From an uncultured bacterium (GTDB lineage: Bacteria; Bacteroidota; Bacteroidia; Chitinophagales; Chitinophagaceae): a stretch of DNA of 37,255 bases. The number at the start of each line of letters is the position of its first letter. Within the stretch, counting starts at the first letter, position 1. The position numbers and the translations under genes are program-made. Shown piece by piece: positions 34,961 through 37,255 of this stretch. The stretch spans positions 1-37,255 of the forward strand of contig CAIXLY010000016.1 of the NCBI GenBank assembly GCA_903920455.1, given 5' to 3'. The notes under the pieces were generated by a model. That model ran no database searches. It saw nothing but the letters and a program-made list of their open reading frames with translations, and was not told where the DNA came from.

Positions 34961-35908
34961 ATGCAGAACCAACAAACGGGGGATCATAGGGGGCCAGATC
35001 AACATCAGGCCTATCATATCCCGGTTCTGCTCAACGAGGCTGTCGATGCACTCGTAACGGATCCCTCAGGGATTTACGTTGATTGTACTTTTGGCGGTGG
35101 TGGTCATGCAAGGGAAATATTGTCTAGGCTTAACGAAAAGGGCAGGCTTTATGCATTTGATCAAGATGAGGATGCAAAGGCCAACCTGACTGCTGATACG
35201 CGCCTGACTTTTATCCCACACAATTTTCGCCACTTACAAAGATTTCTCCGACTTCACAATGTTTCCAACGTAGATGGTATTCTCGCCGACCTCGGCGTGA
35301 GTAGTCACCAGTTCGATGAACCTGAAAGGGGTTTTTCCATTCGATTCGATGCGGCTCTTGATATGCGCATGGATCAATCCAATGGAATCACCGCCGCTGA
35401 ATTTATTCATCGCTCTTCCGCTGAAGAACTGCAACTGGTTTTTCAGGAATATGGTGAGGTAACCAACTCCAAAACATTGGCAACCTTACTGGCTGATCAT
35501 CACGGGCGCCCGCCAATCAAAACCATCAAGGACCTTAAGGCAGTATGCGCTCCAGTTGTGAAGGGAAATCCAAACAAGTACTTCGCACAAGTATTTCAAG
35601 CATTAAGAATTGCAGTTAATGATGAATTGGGAGCGTTGAAAGATCTGCTAGAGCAATCAAGCGAAGTGCTGAAGCCTGGCGGACGGATGGTGGTGATCAC
35701 CTTCCATAGCATAGAAGACAGAATGGTGAAACAGTTTTTCAAATTGGGTAATGCTGCAACTCAAGAGGCTGACCCTGTTTATGGTACAAAAGGACAGTTG
35801 CCGTTTGTGCCGCTAAATAAAAAGCCGATTGAACCAACAGCAGAAGAGATAAAGAGAAACCCAAGGTCTAGAAGTGCGAGGATGAGAGTGGGTGAAATGC
35901 AGGTTTAA
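34961..35908 (+). CDS. rsmH: 16S rRNA (cytosine-1402-N4)-methyltransferase RsmH
   Basis: SAM-dependent methyltransferase modifying C1402 of 16S rRNA; formerly MraW. The 315 aa include HIPVLLNEAVDAL, the SAM-binding loop VDCTFGGGGHAREIL at about residues 42-56, LADLGVSSHQFD, the insertion domain with RGFSIRFDAALDMRMD, and FHSIEDRMVKQFF near the C-terminus. Standard second gene of the dcw cluster. Its stop codon (35906-35908) lies inside the first unit of the GTTTAAG repeat element, so that element extends into the last codons. The next gene begins 104 nt later. Confidence 0.97.
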   Translation: MQNQQTGDHRGPDQHQAYHIPVLLNEAVDALVTDPSGIYVDCTFGGGGHAREILSRLNEKGRLYAFDQDEDAKANLTADTRLTFIPHNFRHLQRFLRLHNVSNVDGILADLGVSSHQFDEPERGFSIRFDAALDMRMDQSNGITAAEFIHRSSAEELQLVFQEYGEVTNSKTLATLLADHHGRPPIKTIKDLKAVCAPVVKGNPNKYFAQVFQALRIAVNDELGALKDLLEQSSEVLKPGGRMVVITFHSIEDRMVKQFFKLGNAATQEADPVYGTKGQLPFVPLNKKPIEPTAEEIKRNPRSRSARMRVGEMQV

Positions 35909-36005
35909 GGGGTTTAAGAGGTTTAAGTGGTTTTATAAGACGGGATTTAACTCATTAAATTCCTTCAACCGCTTAAACCCCTTCAACAGCTTAAACCCCT
36001 TAAAC
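35902..36005. repeat. 9-bp-period inverted repeat array between rsmH and the ftsL-like gene
   Basis: GTTTAAG occurs at 35903, 35912 and 35921 (period 9). After a spacer of about 35 nt, the complementary heptamer CTTAAAC or its variant CTTCAAC occurs at 35963, 35972, 35981, 35990 and 35999 (period 9, five units). The two blocks can pair in several registers. The array overlaps the rsmH stop and ends 7 nt before the next ATG, inside a cluster where genes are normally tightly packed. Confidence 0.85.
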
Positions 36006-36012
36006 TAAAAAA

Positions 36013-36345
36013 ATGGCTAAACAAAAAATTGAACGTCGCGGATTTATCATCAGTCAGGTATGGCTGGTGAGGAATGTTCCATTTTTTTTATTTCTCTCTG
36101 CTTTAGCCGTTGTATATATCTATAATGGTCATCATGCAGAGAAGGCAATCAAAGACATTAATAAAACAACAAGAGAAGTAAAAGATTTGCAATACGAATA
36201 TAAAATGTTGAGGAGTGAATGGATGTTCATAACAAAACAATCAGAAGTTGTAAAGGCAGTGGCGCCTGCAGGGATAAAGGAAATTCTTGAGCCGCCTTTT
36301 GCTCTGGATACTATAAAGCAAGCTAACTCATCAACTAGGAATTAA
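36013..36345 (+). CDS. FtsL-like division protein
   Basis: A 110 aa bitopic membrane protein: a basic N-terminus (AKQKIERRGF), one membrane segment at about residues 23-38 (VPFFLFLSALAVVYIY), then a predicted coiled coil at about 44-75 (KAIKDINKTTREVKDLQYEYKM) and a short tail. Size, topology and position between rsmH and ftsI are those of FtsL, which with FtsB and FtsQ activates septal peptidoglycan synthesis. Sequence conservation in FtsL is low, so the call rests mainly on context. It is followed after 4 nt by ftsI. Confidence 0.85.
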   Translation: MAKQKIERRGFIISQVWLVRNVPFFLFLSALAVVYIYNGHHAEKAIKDINKTTREVKDLQYEYKMLRSEWMFITKQSEVVKAVAPAGIKEILEPPFALDTIKQANSSTRN

Positions 36346-36349
36346 ATAC

Positions 36350-37255
36350 TTGGATACAAAAAAGGACATATTGTGGCGTAGTTACCTGGTCTATCTGGGG
36401 ATGGCAATTTTTGGCATCTTCATTTTCGGCAAGGCCTTTTATATCCAACGTGCTGAAGGGGCATACTGGAAATCCTTGAGCGATAGCCTCCATTTGCAAT
36501 ACCGCGAACTTGATGCAGAACGTGGCACCATCTACAGCGAAGATGGTAGAATGCTCAGCAGCTCCATACCATTCTTTGACATCTATCTCGATTTTGGTGC
36601 GGAGGGTATTCAGGAGAAAAATGGTGCTCGTTTTAAAAAAGAACTGGACAGCTTGTCCATTCATCTGTCCGACATCCTAAAGGATGGCACAGCTGCTGAA
36701 TACAAAAGGGAGCTCGCAGGGGTATTCAAGAGGCAGGATAGATATTATCAGCTCCACAAGAATATTGATTTCAAACAATACCGTGCGTTTCGAAACATCA
36801 GTTTCATCAAAAAGAATAAAAATAAAAACGGTTTCATCTTTATCGAAAAGGAAAAGCGGATGAACCCTTTTGGATTACTTGCCAATAGAACAATTGGACT
36901 ATCTCGTGAGTATCTGGATTCAAACGGAAATTTGGTTTATAAAAATGTGGGACTTGAAAAAACATATGATAATCTGCTAAGGGGTGTAACAGGGAAAAGA
37001 TTGGTGAGAAGAATTTCCGGTGGTGCCTTTGTTCCAGTAGAAGGATCGGAGATAGAGCCGGAAAATGGGAAAGACATCATCACCACCATCGATATTAATA
37101 TTCAGGATGTTGCAGAACAGGCACTGCTGAAGATGTTGATCGATAATGAGGCATTGAACGGTACCTGCATCGTAATGGAAGTCAAAACTGGTAAGATCAA
37201 GGCAATTGCAAATTTAGGCAGACAGCCTGATGGCAATTATACAGAAGATTTCAAC
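36350..37255 (+). CDS. ftsI: Septal penicillin-binding protein FtsI/PBP3, N-terminal part
   Basis: The first 302 codons of a class B penicillin-binding protein (septal transpeptidase); the gene runs off the right edge before the SxxK active site. It starts at a TTG, 4 nt after the ftsL-like stop; no ATG is suitably placed, and translation gives MDTKKDILWRSYLVYLG, like other Bacteroidota FtsI. One membrane anchor is at about residues 12-29. It is followed by the PBP N-terminal motif ELDAERGTIYSEDGRMLS, then the dimerization/pedestal domain with NPFGLLANRTIG and GLEKTYDNLLRG, and the start of the transpeptidase domain (TTIDINIQDVAEQAL, then VMEVKTGKIKAIAN). Typical dcw position. Confidence 0.93.
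   Translation, partial: MDTKKDILWRSYLVYLGMAIFGIFIFGKAFYIQRAEGAYWKSLSDSLHLQYRELDAERGTIYSEDGRMLSSSIPFFDIYLDFGAEGIQEKNGARFKKELDSLSIHLSDILKDGTAAEYKRELAGVFKRQDRYYQLHKNIDFKQYRAFRNISFIKKNKNKNGFIFIEKEKRMNPFGLLANRTIGLSREYLDSNGNLVYKNVGLEKTYDNLLRGVTGKRLVRRISGGAFVPVEGSEIEPENGKDIITTIDINIQDVAEQALLKMLIDNEALNGTCIVMEVKTGKIKAIANLGRQPDGNYTEDFN

Noticed and set aside
35902-36005. CRISPR-like array
   Set aside because: Units are only 7 bp with 2 bp spacers, in two opposite orientations, without spacers of about 30 bp and without cas genes.

Overview
The window is a 37 kb stretch of chromosome from a member of the Bacteroidota, most like the Chitinophagales/Sphingobacteriales. The evidence is: several upstream regions carry the Bacteroidota -7 element TAnnTTTG; a secreted protease ends in a type IX secretion (Por) sorting domain; a DUF3098 protein sits beside FtsX without FtsE; atpD-atpC stand apart from the other ATP synthase genes; and the dcw cluster starts mraZ-rsmH-ftsL-like-ftsI. 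I saw no transposase, integrase, CRISPR array, phage gene, tRNA or rRNA. Coding density is high and no gap between genes exceeds about 215 bp. It reads as core chromosome rather than an accessory island.

Layout. 1-2046 (minus): ftsX, a DUF3098 protein, uppP and the start of a UMF1-family transporter. 2094-7669: leuS and ruvB, a small membrane sensor kinase homologue whose phospho-acceptor His is replaced by Gln, and a convergent OmpR-type response regulator. 7791-12390: a GroES-like protein, then copA and recQ on the minus strand. 12490-15245 (plus): tsaE, ald and a sugar-nucleotidyltransferase. 15387-18819 (minus): gltX, a stand-alone cobalamin-binding mutase subunit and fumC. 18925-20986 (minus): a small secreted protein and a T9SS metalloprotease. 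21131-25047 (minus): dnaX, pdhC and a CoA-binding protein. 25121-28909 (plus): glpK-glpD-glpF, a complete glycerol uptake and oxidation operon. 29017-30796 (plus): atpD-atpC. 31012-34290: yqgE, an RprX-like sensor kinase and queA. 34486-37255 (plus): mraZ, rsmH, ftsL-like and the first part of ftsI.

The best leads lie inside or between ordinary genes. (1) dnaX has a ten-A run exactly where the conserved clamp-loader part ends, and both shifted frames stop within a few codons, which suggests a programmed short gamma-like product. (2) The kinase homologue at 6153 has an intact ATPase domain but LQDEIG in place of LHDEIG. (3) Two intergenic spacers, rsmH/ftsL and atpC/yqgE, carry short-period tandem repeats that reappear in inverted orientation. 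(4) The queA/mraZ spacer has three DnaA-box-like 9-mers repeated every 11 bp plus a fourth in the opposite orientation. (5) Several -7 elements lie only 1-7 nt before the annotated start codon, implying leaderless or nearly leaderless transcripts. All assignments are from reading the sequence; no database search was run.
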